Made by a program: the position numbers and the translations under genes. The notes under the pieces are model-generated. The model was not told the DNA's origin, did no database searches, and saw nothing but the letters and a program-made list of their open reading frames with translations. DNA of 64,000 nucleotides from Angiostrongylus vasorum. Its lineage: Eukaryota > Nematoda > Chromadorea > Rhabditida > Metastrongylidae. This document shows, piece by piece, positions 63,826 through 64,000 of the stretch; positions within the stretch are counted from its first letter, which is position 1; each line of letters begins with the position of its first letter. Location: NCBI GenBank assembly GCA_018806985.1, contig JADANN010000446.1:1-64000 (forward strand), written 5' to 3'.

Positions 63826-64000
63826 TATTTTTTTTCCCTGTTTTCTTGTTTTGTGTTTTTTCACTGTGAAAGCCATTATGATAACTTTTGCTGCTTGTGG
63901 TGCAATTCCTGTAGTTTTTTTGTTTAGTTTTCATCAGTCCGTGATATATACATCTACATCTTGACCCATTTCCCTGTTCTTGTTTTCCTTTTTTAACTAA

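Noticed and set aside
1..64000. CRISPR arrays, bacterial operons or prophage
   Set aside because: Tandem repeats here are microsatellites or two-copy duplications; gene structure is intron-containing eukaryotic.

Overview
This is a piece of eukaryotic genome, most likely from a clade V (strongylid, hookworm-like) nematode. The support is indirect: short exons with nematode-type acceptors (tttcag), an acceptor placed only 4 nt before an ATG as in spliced-leader trans-splicing, AT-rich introns, (TA)n arrays, RTE-type and Penelope-type retroelement fragments and many tRNA-derived short repeats. Bacterial features are absent. Long uninterrupted ORFs here are mostly chance or transposon debris, so genes were built exon by exon from splice sites, reading phase and protein similarity.

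Two genes are well supported. On the minus strand, 6217-3651 is a complete seven-exon gene for the nuclear envelope phosphatase CTDNEP1/Dullard (nematode cnep-1), with an intact DLDET catalytic motif. On the plus strand, 9982-18078 is a nine-exon gene homologous to human C3orf33, a membrane-anchored protein with a nuclease-like (SNase) fold. They are divergent, separated by about 3.8 kb of repeats. Left of cnep-1, 189-1082 (minus) holds two phase-compatible 3' exons of an unidentified gene. To the right, a Ser/Arg-rich gene starts at 19175 (plus) and has compatible exons at 23334, 34945, 35936, 46448 and 47749. It spreads over at least 29 kb with introns of about 10-12 kb. Further single candidate exons lie at 48315, 50453, 60940 and 63185.

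The rest is mobile DNA: three tRNA-derived SINE-like families (A, B, C), an unclassified ~390-bp repeat (family D, nine copies), two dead RTE-type LINE copies (20770-22255 and 25100-27135, minus), a decayed Penelope-like element with GIY-YIG endonuclease (56890-59360, minus) carrying an inverted 5' tail, and a scattered family of short elements containing hammerhead-ribozyme-like cores. The last family is the most interesting system here. Nine loci share the order CUGANGA - short hairpin - GAAAC - GUH. One lies just downstream of the Penelope-like ORF, in the same orientation. Another is a 358-bp palindromic insertion with a perfect 13-bp target-site duplication. The inference is that these are Penelope-derived, ribozyme-bearing non-autonomous elements.
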